Assembly: GCA_900553015.1 (NCBI GenBank)
Contig: USBY01000005.1
Coordinates: forward strand, 43,250-107,249
Source: an uncultured Clostridium sp.
GTDB taxonomy: Bacteria > Bacillota > Clostridia > TANB77 > CAG-508
Length of the DNA: 64,000 bases
Direction of reading: 5' to 3'
The notes under the pieces: generated by a model
Databases searched by the model: none
Seen by the model: only the letters and a program-made list of their open reading frames with translations
Told to the model about the DNA's origin: nothing
In this document: positions 17,620 through 26,263 of the stretch, piece after piece
Layout of the letters: every line of letters begins with the position of its first letter
How positions within the stretch are numbered: the first letter of the stretch is position 1
Position numbers and translations under genes: made by a program

Positions 17620-18841
17620 ATTTTTACTCTATATTCTTGTATTCTGTATTATTTCTATCCTTATTTTCTCTCTTTCTGGGTGCTATAGTATTCAAAGTAT
17701 AGATGATTTAGCATATGTAGTTGCACTTGGAATTGACCTAGGCCAGGATAATAATTTAGAACTTACAATACAACTTACTTTTCCTAATAGTTCTGACAGT
17801 AGTTCTACTTCTGGTGAAGCAGCTCCAACAATTATAAATAGTGTTGAATGTTCTTCTATTAATAGTGGTATAAGTTTACTAAACAGCTATATTAGTAAAG
17901 AAATCAACTTATCTCATTGTAAAGTTATAATCTTCTCCGAAGCTATTGCCAATAGAGGAATTGGATCTGAAATATATACTCTTTCTAACCAAGTAGAAAT
18001 AAGGCCAGATTGTAATATAATTATCTCTAAATCTTCAGCTAAAGAATATATTACAAATTCAAAACCTGAATTAGAAAATTTAGTAGCAAAATATTATGAA
18101 TTAACACCTTATTCTAATGAATATACCGGTCATATTGTAAATGCTACAATCTCAAGCTTTTTTAATTCTTTAAGTGCAAATTATAGTGACCCAGTTGCAA
18201 TTTTAGGAAATGGAAATAAACTAAATTTAAATTCCTCTGATGCCTCGATAGATCCAGAACAAGAATTTAACATTGTAGCCGGTCAAAATCCTTTAATTGA
18301 ATATGATCGAAAAAGTGAAAATTTGGGTGTAGCAGTCTTTAAACAAGATAAATTAGTAGGTGAGCTAACAGCATTTGAAAGCTTATTACATCTAATATTA
18401 ACAAATCAATTTGAATCTAGCATAATTTCGATAAATAATCCTTACAAAGAAAATTCTTCTATAGATGTTGCTCTTTATTACCATAAAGATACTAAAATAG
18501 ATGCAAAATTAGTTAATGGTTCACCATATGTAAAAAGCAAAGTATATCTTAATGCAAGGTTACTGTCTGTAGATAAAAATTCTGAAAGTTTAACACCAGA
18601 AAAAATTAATGACTTGGAAGTTTTAATAAATTCATATTTGGAAAATGCATTTCTAAATTATCAATATAAAACAGCTAAAATATTTGAAGCAGACATAGAT
18701 AATGTTGGTAAAAATTTAATTAAACATTTTAAAAATGATAAAGAGTGGAGCAATTACAACTGGTCTGCAAATTATAAAAATACTTTTTTTGATATTGATG
18801 TAACAACAAACATTAAATCAAGCTTTTTATTATCAAGTTAG
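17603..18841 (+). CDS. spore germinant receptor lipoprotein subunit C (GerAC family)
   Basis: C-subunit lipoprotein of the receptor. The signal peptide ends in a lipobox, FSLSGCYS, with the cysteine near residue 27. The conserved IDDLAYVVALGIDLGQDN follows, then SHCKVIIFSEAIANRGI, both typical of Ger(x)C proteins. The ATG at 17603 lies just after GAGGGGTGG; an in-frame GTG at 17594 would sit within that site. The gene starts 17 nt inside the end of the B subunit. Confidence 0.94.
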   Translation: MKKFRRFLLYILVFCIISILIFSLSGCYSIQSIDDLAYVVALGIDLGQDNNLELTIQLTFPNSSDSSSTSGEAAPTIINSVECSSINSGISLLNSYISKEINLSHCKVIIFSEAIANRGIGSEIYTLSNQVEIRPDCNIIISKSSAKEYITNSKPELENLVAKYYELTPYSNEYTGHIVNATISSFFNSLSANYSDPVAILGNGNKLNLNSSDASIDPEQEFNIVAGQNPLIEYDRKSENLGVAVFKQDKLVGELTAFESLLHLILTNQFESSIISINNPYKENSSIDVALYYHKDTKIDAKLVNGSPYVKSKVYLNARLLSVDKNSESLTPEKINDLEVLINSYLENAFLNYQYKTAKIFEADIDNVGKNLIKHFKNDKEWSNYNWSANYKNTFFDIDVTTNIKSSFLLSS

Positions 18842-18850
18842 GAGTTTCTT

Positions 18851-19015
18851 ATGTTTTTTGTAATTTTAATTATTTCTATTATTATTTTTTGTAAAACTAT
18901 TAATTATGCAATCTATGAGATAAAAGTAAATAGCAATAAATCTGCTGGTGTAACAATTATTATTATGGCTTTTGTAGTTTTAATCTTTGCTCCATTTATT
19001 ACTTTATTTAGATAA
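18851..19015 (+). CDS. 54-residue two-helix membrane peptide at the end of the ger operon
   Basis: A short gene with an AGGAG site 6 nt before its ATG, beginning 9 nt after the gerC stop. The product has a hydrophobic helix (MFFVILIISIIIFCKTI), a polar loop (NYAIYEIKVNSNKSAG) and a second helix (VTIIIMAFVVLIFAPFITLF). Some receptor operons elsewhere carry a small two-helix D subunit. This could be such a subunit, but similarity was judged only by size and topology. Confidence 0.7.
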   Translation: MFFVILIISIIIFCKTINYAIYEIKVNSNKSAGVTIIIMAFVVLIFAPFITLFR

Positions 19016-19034
19016 CTTTTAATAAAATCATAAA

Positions 19035-19062
19035 AAAGTCTTTAGTAAAAACTAAAGACTTT
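19035..19062. terminator. bidirectional terminator between the ger operon and rnr
   Basis: AAAGTCTTTAGT (19035-19046) pairs perfectly with ACTAAAGACTTT (19051-19062) around AAAA. The right arm contains the rnr stop codon, so the two convergent units share the hairpin. Confidence 0.88.
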
Positions 19063-21016
19063 CTTCTTGCTCTATTTCGGGTATTCTTTTAAAAGATATT
19101 CTTTTTTCTTGTTTATTTGCATCTATTACTTCTATATTTATTTTATCTCCTATTTTAAAAGTTTCTTTGCTTCTTTCTCCTATTAGAATTTTATGATCTG
19201 CATCATATTCATAATATTCGTCACCTAAATTTTCAAATCTAATAAGACCTTCTACTGTATTTTCTAATTCTACAAATACTCCAAATTGTGTAACTCCAGA
19301 AATAATACCTTCATATTGTTCACCAATCTTTTTACTCATGTATTCTGCTTTCTTTATATCTACACTATCTCTTTCTACTTGTGTTGCAATTTTCTCCCTA
19401 TCTGATGATTGTTTAGCATCACTTTCTGCCACTTTGTTATAAAACTCTACTTGCTTTTCTGACATTGTATAGTCATTCTTCAAATACTTAGAAATGATTC
19501 GGTGTATAAATAAATCTGGATATCTTCTAATTGGAGAAGTAAAATGACAATAATATTGGCTGGCTATTCCAAAATGTCCTTTGTTTTCTGAATCATATAC
19601 AGCAACTTTTAAAGTTCTTAAAATCATATTAGAAACTATTTTTTCCTCTGGCTTTCCTTCTACTTCTTTTAATATTTTAGAAAATTCTGCTGGATAAATT
19701 TTTCCCTCTTTAACATGAATTTTATATCCAAAATTAAATAATAATTTATTTAATTCGTTTACCTTCTCTAAATCGGGCTCTTCATGTACACGATATATAA
19801 AAGGTGCTTTAAGCCAATAGAATTTTTCTGCAATTGTTTCATTGGCTGCTAGCATAAATTGCTCTATTATTTCATTTGCAAAAGTTGTTTCATATTTGCA
19901 TACATCTATTGCATAACCATCTTGGTCTAATATAATTTTACTTTCCGGTATATCTAAGTTCAAATATCCTTTTGCTAATCTCTTTTCTTTTAATATCTTA
20001 GCTAATTCTTCCATAAGTTTAAAATCTGATATATAGTCTTTATATTTTGTTACTATCTCTTCATTTGAATTATCTAAAATTGCTTGTACATCTTTATATG
20101 ACATTCTTCTTGTAACATTTATAATTCCTTTATATACTTCACTAGAAATTATCTTTCCTTTATTATCTATTTCCATACTTACAGATAATGTATATCTATC
20201 TTGTCCTTCATTTAAACTACAAATCCCATTAGAAAGTTCTCTTGGAAGCATAGGAATAACTCTATTTAACATATATATACTAGTACCTCTTAATAAAGCT
20301 TCCTTATCTAGTAGTGTATTTTCTTGTACATAATGGCTTACATCTGCTATATGAACATCTAATTTATAGTTTCCATTTTCTAATTTTTGAACACATACAG
20401 CATCATCTAAATCTTTAGCATCTTCACCATCTATTGTAAAAATATTATATTTGCCACGGAGGTCAACTCTTCCTGCTATATCATTAGGATTAATCTTATC
20501 TCCAAATTTTTGTGCTTCTTTTACAACATCCTTTGGAAACCTGTATGGCAAATCATAATCTTTAATTAAAGAAAGCATATCTATACCTGCTTCATTTACA
20601 TTTCCTATAACTTCTAATATTTTTCCTTCTGCTTTCTTACCTTTTTGTGGATATTTAGTAATCTGTACAAGAACTTTATGATTATTTCTAGCCTTTCCAA
20701 AATTCTTTTTAGAAATAAATATATCTCTACAAAGCTTTTTATCATCAGGTATTACAAAACCAAAATTTTTATTCTTTTTGAAAGTTCCTACTAAAGTATC
20801 TTTTTTGTGTTCTATAACTTTTAATATTATTCCCTCTTGTCTTGCACCATTTGATTTCTTCTTTAATTTTACTAAAACTCTATCACCACTAAAAGCATCT
20901 TTTGAATCTTCTTTTGCAATATATATATCATCTTCTTGATCTTCTACAACAACAAAACCGAAACCTCTTTCATGTCTTCTAAATATTCCTTCTATAAATC
21001 TATTTTCTTCTTGCAT
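19052..21016 (-). CDS. rnr: ribonuclease R
   Basis: Processive 3'-5' exoribonuclease that degrades structured RNA and takes part in rRNA and trans-translation quality control. The 654 residues run cold-shock domains (RHERGFGFVVVEDQEDDIYI near 14 and KNFGFVIPDDKK near 95), the RNB catalytic domain with TIDGEDAKDLDDAVCVQ (about residues 195-211, holding the metal-binding aspartates), and a C-terminal S1 domain (GIISGVTQFGVFVELENTVE, near 575). It lacks the long basic tail of the E. coli protein, as is usual in Firmicutes. The usual neighbour secG lies just upstream; smpB is not in the window. Confidence 0.96.
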   Translation of the reverse strand: MQEENRFIEGIFRRHERGFGFVVVEDQEDDIYIAKEDSKDAFSGDRVLVKLKKKSNGARQEGIILKVIEHKKDTLVGTFKKNKNFGFVIPDDKKLCRDIFISKKNFGKARNNHKVLVQITKYPQKGKKAEGKILEVIGNVNEAGIDMLSLIKDYDLPYRFPKDVVKEAQKFGDKINPNDIAGRVDLRGKYNIFTIDGEDAKDLDDAVCVQKLENGNYKLDVHIADVSHYVQENTLLDKEALLRGTSIYMLNRVIPMLPRELSNGICSLNEGQDRYTLSVSMEIDNKGKIISSEVYKGIINVTRRMSYKDVQAILDNSNEEIVTKYKDYISDFKLMEELAKILKEKRLAKGYLNLDIPESKIILDQDGYAIDVCKYETTFANEIIEQFMLAANETIAEKFYWLKAPFIYRVHEEPDLEKVNELNKLLFNFGYKIHVKEGKIYPAEFSKILKEVEGKPEEKIVSNMILRTLKVAVYDSENKGHFGIASQYYCHFTSPIRRYPDLFIHRIISKYLKNDYTMSEKQVEFYNKVAESDAKQSSDREKIATQVERDSVDIKKAEYMSKKIGEQYEGIISGVTQFGVFVELENTVEGLIRFENLGDEYYEYDADHKILIGERSKETFKIGDKINIEVIDANKQEKRISFKRIPEIEQEESL

Positions 21017-21033
21017 TTATCTCTTCCTTTCGA

Positions 21034-21080
21034 AATAGGGATTTTGGCGGGATTTGGTGACGTTCCTTTTTTCCCTATTT
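21034..21080. repeat. dispersed intergenic repeat, copy 3
   Basis: ATAGGGATTTTGGCGGGATTTGG followed by GACGTTCC, a T run and CCCTAT. This is the short form of the family, with flanking TAGGGA and TCCCTA as inverted ends. It lies between rnr and the secG terminator. Confidence 0.7.
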
Positions 21081-21121
21081 AATTTATTATTCCAAACTTA
21101 ATATACTTTATAACATAACGC

Positions 21122-21148
21122 AAAAAAAGCAGACATTAGCTGCTTTTT
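21122..21148 (-). terminator. intrinsic terminator after secG
   Basis: On the minus strand, AAAAAGCAG and CTGCTTTTT pair around CTAATGT and run into TTTTT, just beyond the secG stop. Confidence 0.8.
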
Positions 21149-21156
21149 CCTCCCGA

Positions 21157-21411
21157 TTATTTTATTAACATAAATACAATTCCTAATATAATTGTTAAAA
21201 TTGCAAATATAACTCCTAATATAATTGTCCATCTTTTTTGCTTTCCTGCTTTTGTTCTACCTTTATTTTTATCATAAAAATTGTTTGTTGCAGTATCTGT
21301 AATAGCTCCAGATGCTCCGTTATCTTCTTTTTCTTGAACCAATGTTAATATAATAATTGCTGCAGCAACTATAATATATATTACTATTAATGCATATTTT
21401 AATATTTCCAT
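21157..21411 (-). CDS. secG: preprotein translocase subunit SecG
   Basis: Small accessory subunit of the SecYEG channel. The 84 residues give two membrane helices (about 4-23 and 60-82) with the conserved linker TLVQEKEDNGASGAI, then a turn with NNFYDKNKGRTK. The ATG at 21411 lies 9 nt after GGAGG; the reading frame extends to a TTG at 21429, but that would place the ribosome-binding site inside the coding region. It sits upstream of rnr, a common Firmicutes neighbourhood. Confidence 0.93.
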   Translation of the reverse strand: MEILKYALIVIYIIVAAAIIILTLVQEKEDNGASGAITDTATNNFYDKNKGRTKAGKQKRWTIILGVIFAILTIILGIVFMLIK

Positions 21412-21480
21412 TTTGTAAATTCCTCCCAAGTTTTCAAACTTTTTTTATTTTAACATATATGTTTTATAAAATCAAATATT

Positions 21481-22383
21481 TTAATCATTTTTATCTTTTT
21501 TGAATTTTTTCCATATAATGTTAGGTTTTCTTTCCTTTTCAGGTATTCTATCTGTAACAATATCTTTTATTAATATTTTCTTTAAAGTTTCTTCATTTAC
21601 ATCAGCTATTAATTTACCATCTTTAGCAATTGATATTTTACCTGTTTCTTCAGAAACTATAACTGCTATTGCATCTGATTCTTTTGATATTCCTATACCT
21701 GCTCTATGTCTTGTTCCTAATTCTTTTGCTATGTCTTGCCCACTTGCTAATGGTAACATACATGCTGCTGCTTTTATTTTATTATTACTAATAACAACAG
21801 CCCCATCATGAAGTGGAGTCTTTGGCACAAATATATTAGTTAAAAGTTGTGGAGATACATCTGCATCAATTAAAATACCTGTATCTATAATATCTTTTAT
21901 TCCAATATCTCTTTCTATTACTATTAATGCTCCTATTTGTCTTTTTGACATTTCTTCTGCTGCTATTACTATTTTATATATATCTTCTTTATTTTTTGTT
22001 TCTATATCCTCTGTAAATCCCAGATATTTCTTTAACTTATTAGTTCCCAATTGTTCTAAAGCTCTTCTTATTTCTGGTTGGAAAATAATAATTAAAGCTA
22101 AAACTCCCCAACTTACTACTTTGTCTAAAATTGCATGTAGTATTGTAAGTTTAAATACACCACTTAGCCATGTTACTACTAATAATAAGACAATTCCCTT
22201 TAATACTTGCCATGCTCTAGAATCTTTTGTAAGTCTTAATATTTTATATGCTAAAAATATAACTATTGCTATATCTATTAAAAACAATACTAAATCTATT
22301 GGGTGTTCCCACATTTGCATAATTCTAGCCAAAATATTAGTTTCGTAAAAGTCTGAGATTCCTGTAATTATATCATCTTTCAT
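21481..22383 (-). CDS. cdaA: diadenylate cyclase CdaA
   Basis: Makes cyclic di-AMP from two ATP at the membrane, controlling potassium and osmolyte balance and the cell wall. The 300 residues have three N-terminal membrane helices (about 28-105) and the DAC domain with the DGAVVI motif (near 194) and the RHRAGIG motif (near 226), both catalytic. Usually cdaA is followed by the regulator cdaR and by glmM. Neither is present here: secG follows, and a 41-residue membrane peptide precedes. How the enzyme is regulated in this organism is therefore unclear. Confidence 0.96.
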   Translation of the reverse strand: MKDDIITGISDFYETNILARIMQMWEHPIDLVLFLIDIAIVIFLAYKILRLTKDSRAWQVLKGIVLLLVVTWLSGVFKLTILHAILDKVVSWGVLALIIIFQPEIRRALEQLGTNKLKKYLGFTEDIETKNKEDIYKIVIAAEEMSKRQIGALIVIERDIGIKDIIDTGILIDADVSPQLLTNIFVPKTPLHDGAVVISNNKIKAAACMLPLASGQDIAKELGTRHRAGIGISKESDAIAVIVSEETGKISIAKDGKLIADVNEETLKKILIKDIVTDRIPEKERKPNIIWKKFKKDKND

Positions 22384-22396
22384 TATTTACTCCCTA

Positions 22397-22522
22397 TTAC
22401 ATACCAATTAAATAGTATACTAATGTTCCTCCTACACTAACTACCATTAAAGCTGCTAAAATGCCTGCTGTAATTTTTACAAAAATATTACTTCCTGAAT
22501 GTTTTTTCTCTTTTTTAGACAT
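22397..22522 (-). CDS. 41-residue membrane peptide upstream of cdaA
   Basis: A short gene with a strong AAGGAGG site 7 nt before its ATG, ending 13 nt before cdaA. The product is a lysine-rich head (MSKKEKKHSGSN) followed by one membrane helix (IFVKITAGILAALMVVSVGG) and a short tail ending YLIGM. Size and topology resemble DUF4044- or Prli42-like single-helix peptides, but I cannot assign it to a family. Its position makes co-expression with cdaA likely. Confidence 0.72.
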   Translation of the reverse strand: MSKKEKKHSGSNIFVKITAGILAALMVVSVGGTLVYYLIGM

Positions 22523-22640
22523 TTTATTTCCTCCTTGTATATACATAATACGAATATAGTTTACCACATTTTATTTTTTTTGTAAACCTAAAAATTTTGT
22601 CAAAAACTTAAAATATATTATTTATTATTTTATACGAAAA

Positions 22641-22684
22641 TAGGGATTTGAGGACCGTCCCCAAATCCCTTCAAATCCCTTAAT
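22641..22684. repeat. dispersed intergenic repeat, copy 4
   Basis: TAGGGATTTGAGGACCGTCCCC, AAATCCC and AAATCCC again. GGGATTTG and CAAATCCC are inverted and can pair across GGACCGTCC, itself a near-palindrome. It ends about 10 nt from the stop of the 22695 gene. Confidence 0.7.
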
Positions 22685-22694
22685 CCATATTTCA

Positions 22695-23258
22695 TTACTC
22701 TTCTTCGTTTATGTACTTCTTTGTAAATCTAAATTGAATTATTACTCCAAATATAAATAATATTGCATCTATTAAGGTAATTATTATAAATGTTTCTTTT
22801 TGTACATTATTTACTTGTTCTACATAATTATTTTGACTTTCTATCATAGTACTTTTTTCTTCATCATCTATATCTTCACTATTCTGTATTTGTTCTTCTG
22901 CTGCAGCTCTTGTATCTTCTAGCCCTATTAATGTTACAGCATAATTTAATGTATTAAATAAAGAAACAACTATTAGTACTAAAATATAAAAAATTATAAT
23001 ATTTCTTTTAAATTTAAATAAATTTTTGTCATCCATTTTTCTTGTTTTAAATATATCTGATGTTGCAAGTTTTGTTGGAAAAAATATTAATATTCCCATT
23101 GTAAGAATAGAAAATATTGATAATACTAACATATTAACTTTGCCTAACATAAAATATTCTATAACTGCTAAAATTATTGATATTACAATATAGTATAATA
23201 TAAATCTCCAAATAAATGCCCAAGTCATTTTTCCAGAAGTTTTTAATTCTTTTTCCAT
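22695..23258 (-). CDS. hypothetical four-helix membrane protein
   Basis: A 187-residue protein that I cannot place in a family. Four hydrophobic helices are visible at about residues 14-35, 43-60, 88-108 and 158-178. The third and fourth are separated by a long acidic extracellular or cytoplasmic loop (EDTRAAAEEQIQNSEDIDD, then SQNNYVEQVNNVQKE). The ribosome-binding site is GGAGGAAAAAGA. No operon partner exists: a repeat lies downstream and a candidate RNA gene upstream. Confidence 0.75.
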   Translation of the reverse strand: MEKELKTSGKMTWAFIWRFILYYIVISIILAVIEYFMLGKVNMLVLSIFSILTMGILIFFPTKLATSDIFKTRKMDDKNLFKFKRNIIIFYILVLIVVSLFNTLNYAVTLIGLEDTRAAAEEQIQNSEDIDDEEKSTMIESQNNYVEQVNNVQKETFIIITLIDAILFIFGVIIQFRFTKKYINEEE

Positions 23259-23349
23259 TCTTTTTCCTCCGTATAACTTATAAAATTCATATTGATATTA
23301 TATTCTGTTTACTAATCCATGTCAAATTAATTTAGATTTGTTAAAATAG

Positions 23350-23482
23350 ATCTTCCTAGCCTTAAAGAGCAAGATTATTAGATAATCTATCTAGCCTTGG
23401 AAGAACACAGAAAAAACAATAACTAATCCTCTTTAAACCTTCTTTTAAGCGGTGGATATGCAACTTATACCCACCGCTTTTT
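23350..23482 (+). ncRNA. candidate structured small RNA with promoter and terminator
   Basis: A 130-nt plus-strand unit with no reading frame. A -10 TAAAAT (23342-23347) and a weaker ATGTCA -35 (23319-23324) lie upstream with 17-nt spacing. Inside, TTAAAGAG (23362-23369) pairs with CTCTTTAA (23429-23436), and AGATTAT (23372-23378) forms a hairpin with ATAATCT (23382-23388). CTAGCCTT occurs twice. The unit ends in a strong terminator. The shape (long closing stem, inner hairpin, open middle) is loosely like 6S RNA, but I do not recognise the sequence. Confidence 0.45.
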
Positions 23483-23484
23483 CC
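23447..23484 (+). terminator. intrinsic terminator of the candidate small RNA
   Basis: AAGCGGTGG (23447-23455) pairs perfectly with CCACCGCTT (23471-23479), with a 15-nt loop, followed by TTTTT on the plus strand. There is no annotated plus-strand gene for it to terminate, which is the main argument for an RNA gene. Confidence 0.8.
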
Positions 23485-23505
23485 ATTTTAATATTTGGTC
23501 AAAAT

Positions 23506-23940
23506 TTATTTTTCTTTATCTAACAAATCTTTAATTGTATGCCATGCTAAAACCGCACATTTAACTCTTGCAGGCATATTAGAAACATTTTTAAATGCTA
23601 TAGCATCCTCTAATTTTTCAAGTTCGGCATCATCTTTTATTTCTCTTTTAATCATTCCAATAAAAGTATCTATAATTTCTAATGCCTCTTCTTTTGTCTT
23701 ACCAATTAAAGTATCTATCATAATAGAAGTAGAAGCTTGTGATATAGCACAACCATGTCCAGTAAATGCTAAATCCTCTATTACATCACCATTCATTTTT
23801 ATTTCTAATTCTATTTCATCACCACAACTTGGGTTATGACCCATTTCGCATTTGTCTGGATGATCTAATTTTCTCTTATTATGTGATGCCATACTATGTT
23901 CCATAATTAAATCTGTATAAACTGAATCTAAATTATCCAT
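23506..23940 (-). CDS. sufU: SufU/NifU-like Fe-S assembly protein
   Basis: Accepts persulfide sulfur from SufS and passes it to the SufBCD scaffold; in Firmicutes SufU is zinc-bound. The 144 residues contain the three conserved cysteines in GHNPSCGDE, FTGHGCAISQAS and RVKCAVLAWHT. It is the last gene of sufCBDSU, 44 nt after sufS, the standard Gram-positive order. Confidence 0.95.
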   Translation of the reverse strand: MDNLDSVYTDLIMEHSMASHNKRKLDHPDKCEMGHNPSCGDEIELEIKMNGDVIEDLAFTGHGCAISQASTSIMIDTLIGKTKEEALEIIDTFIGMIKREIKDDAELEKLEDAIAFKNVSNMPARVKCAVLAWHTIKDLLDKEK

Positions 23941-23984
23941 TAGTCCATTCCTTTCTTAAAGCATTCTGTCTGCAATATTAAGTT

Positions 23985-25208
23985 TTAAGCTTTTCTCCAT
24001 TTTTTAAACATATCATTTGCTTTATTAAGTGCCATTATTAATCTATCTATATCTGCTTTAGTATTATAGATATACATGCTTGCTCTACATGTTGCAGGAA
24101 GATTTAAAAATCTAATTAATGGTTGTGCACAATGGTCACCTGCACGTACACAAACACCACAAGAACTTAGGATTGTTGCTGTATCATGTGGATGAACATC
24201 TTTTATATTAAATGATAATACACCTATTTGATTTTCATTTGTCTTTGGTGCATATATATCTACAAAATCTAATTTGCTCATTTCAGCTTTTGCATATTCC
24301 AAAAGTTCATTCTCTATTTTTTCTACATTATCCATTCCTATATTTTCTAGATAATCTATTGCAGCAGCTAGTCCAACTGCTCCACCAATATTTTGTGTTC
24401 CTGCTTCAAATTTTGATGGTGGCTTTGCGAATGTTGTTTCTTGTTCGTAAACATATTCTATCATATCTCCACCCATAAGGAAAGGAGTCATTTTATCTAG
24501 TAACTCATATTTACCATAAAGTACACCTATTCCCATTGGTGACATTAATTTATGTCCAGAAAATACAAAGAAATCTGCATCCATTTTTTGTACATCAATT
24601 TTAATATGTGGAGTACTTTGTGCTCCATCTACAATTACAACCGCACCTACATCATGTGCTCTTTTTATTATTTTTTCTAGTGGTGTTTTTACACCTAAAA
24701 CATTAGAGATTTCTGTTATACTTACAATCTTTGTTTTTTCTGTTATTTTTTTGTTGATTTCTTCATCTGTTATTTCATAATTTTCATTAATATACATATA
24801 TTCTAATTTAGCATTTTTTATTTTTGTAACTTTTTGCCAAGGTACTAAATTAGAATGATGCTCCATAATAGAAATAACTACATTGTCTCCTTCTTGTAGA
24901 TTTTCTAATCCATAGGAATTTGCAACTAAATTTAAGCTTTCTGTAGCATTTTTTGTAAATACTATTTCTTCTGGCCTTTTAGCATTTATAAACTTTGCAA
25001 CTTTAGCCCTTGCCTTATCATATTCTGCTGTAGAATCTATACTTAAATCATATGTTCCTCTATGTGGATTTGCATTATTTTTATTATAATATTCTTCTAC
25101 TGCTTTTAATACCTGATAAGGTCTTTGTGATGTTGCACCACTATCTAAATATGCAATATCTCTATTTTCGAATATTTTAAAATCTTTTCTAATTGTTTCA
25201 GGATTCAT
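23985..25208 (-). CDS. sufS: cysteine desulfurase SufS
   Basis: PLP enzyme that converts cysteine to alanine and yields a protein-bound persulfide for Fe-S clusters. The 407 residues include the N-terminal LDSGATSQRPYQVLKAVEEY, EHHSNLVPWQ (PLP-stacking histidine), the PLP lysine in VFSGHKLMSPMG and the active cysteine in GVCVRAGDHCAQPL, all group II (SufS/CsdA) signatures. Its start shares one base with the sufD stop. Confidence 0.97.
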   Translation of the reverse strand: MNPETIRKDFKIFENRDIAYLDSGATSQRPYQVLKAVEEYYNKNNANPHRGTYDLSIDSTAEYDKARAKVAKFINAKRPEEIVFTKNATESLNLVANSYGLENLQEGDNVVISIMEHHSNLVPWQKVTKIKNAKLEYMYINENYEITDEEINKKITEKTKIVSITEISNVLGVKTPLEKIIKRAHDVGAVVIVDGAQSTPHIKIDVQKMDADFFVFSGHKLMSPMGIGVLYGKYELLDKMTPFLMGGDMIEYVYEQETTFAKPPSKFEAGTQNIGGAVGLAAAIDYLENIGMDNVEKIENELLEYAKAEMSKLDFVDIYAPKTNENQIGVLSFNIKDVHPHDTATILSSCGVCVRAGDHCAQPLIRFLNLPATCRASMYIYNTKADIDRLIMALNKANDMFKKWRKA

Positions 25209-26263
25209 TAATCTAGCCTCCTATCAACCTCTTCCAAAATCAAGTTTTGTATCTCTTCCTCTTTAATTCCTTGTATTACAGAATTAAATTTAGCTTTAAC
25301 AATCATTTTCTTTGCTTCTTTTTCACTTATTCCTCTTGTCATAATATAGAATAATTCGTTCTCGTCAACTTTACCTGTTGCTGTACTATGTTCTCCTTCT
25401 ACATCATCTTCTGTACATAAAAGCATTGGCAATGCTTTAGAATATGATGTATCAGAAAGTAATGTACAATATTCATTTTCTTTTCCTTTTGCTTTTTTAG
25501 AACCTGTTTTAAAATCAATTGTTCCTTTAAAATTCTTTCTAGCTTTATCTTTTAAAGCTCCATTTACTTCTATATCTACATTTGTTTTTTCGCCATATAG
25601 TTCTGTAATATAATTTAGGTCTATTTTTTGTTCTTCTTTTCCTAAATAAATTGAATGTAATTTATTTACTGACTTATATCCAGCTAATTTTGCATAATAA
25701 TTTACTACGTTATATTTTCCGCCAAACTCTACCATAGAAAATAATGATTTGCTTTCATCCTCTATGTTAGAATTTACAGAGTAAAAATTATTCATTTTTG
25801 TGTTTAATAAATTTACAATTGTTACATGAATATTTGCATTTGCTCCGATTTCAGCATTACAAATTCCATTATGATATCCATTGATTTCATCTGCTGATTT
25901 ATATATAACAATTATATTTGCTTTTGTATTATCCTTTGCATTTATATTTATATTATCAACTAAAACATTATTAGAGTTGTCCAAATTATATTCTATTATA
26001 ATTGGCTCTTTTAATTTTTTATCTATATTTATTTTTAAATCTACATTTGATTGCTCATTTGATTGATTTAAGAAATATTCTCCCAAACCAAATTTTAAGT
26101 TTATATTTTCTTTTTCTGAACTTACACAATTTTCATTATCTGTTATTTTTATATTTTTAAATTCTTTTATAACTGGTTCTTCAAACTCTTTTATTTCTAT
26201 ATTGTTTATTCCATAATTTTTAGATGTTCTAACTGGAGTTTCGTTTAATACTATATTTTTCAT
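25208..26263 (-). CDS. sufD: Fe-S assembly protein SufD
   Basis: Partner of SufB in the SufBC2D scaffold. The 351 residues show the SufBD beta-helix core in the C-terminal half, with GTIDFKTGSKKAKGKENEYC, then DVEGEHSTATGKVDENELFY and MTRGISEKEAKKMI, which aligns with the SufB C-terminus. The N-terminal part is divergent and short for the family. The start and stop each share a base with sufB and sufS. Confidence 0.92.
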   Translation of the reverse strand: MKNIVLNETPVRTSKNYGINNIEIKEFEEPVIKEFKNIKITDNENCVSSEKENINLKFGLGEYFLNQSNEQSNVDLKINIDKKLKEPIIIEYNLDNSNNVLVDNININAKDNTKANIIVIYKSADEINGYHNGICNAEIGANANIHVTIVNLLNTKMNNFYSVNSNIEDESKSLFSMVEFGGKYNVVNYYAKLAGYKSVNKLHSIYLGKEEQKIDLNYITELYGEKTNVDIEVNGALKDKARKNFKGTIDFKTGSKKAKGKENEYCTLLSDTSYSKALPMLLCTEDDVEGEHSTATGKVDENELFYIMTRGISEKEAKKMIVKAKFNSVIQGIKEEEIQNLILEEVDRRLD

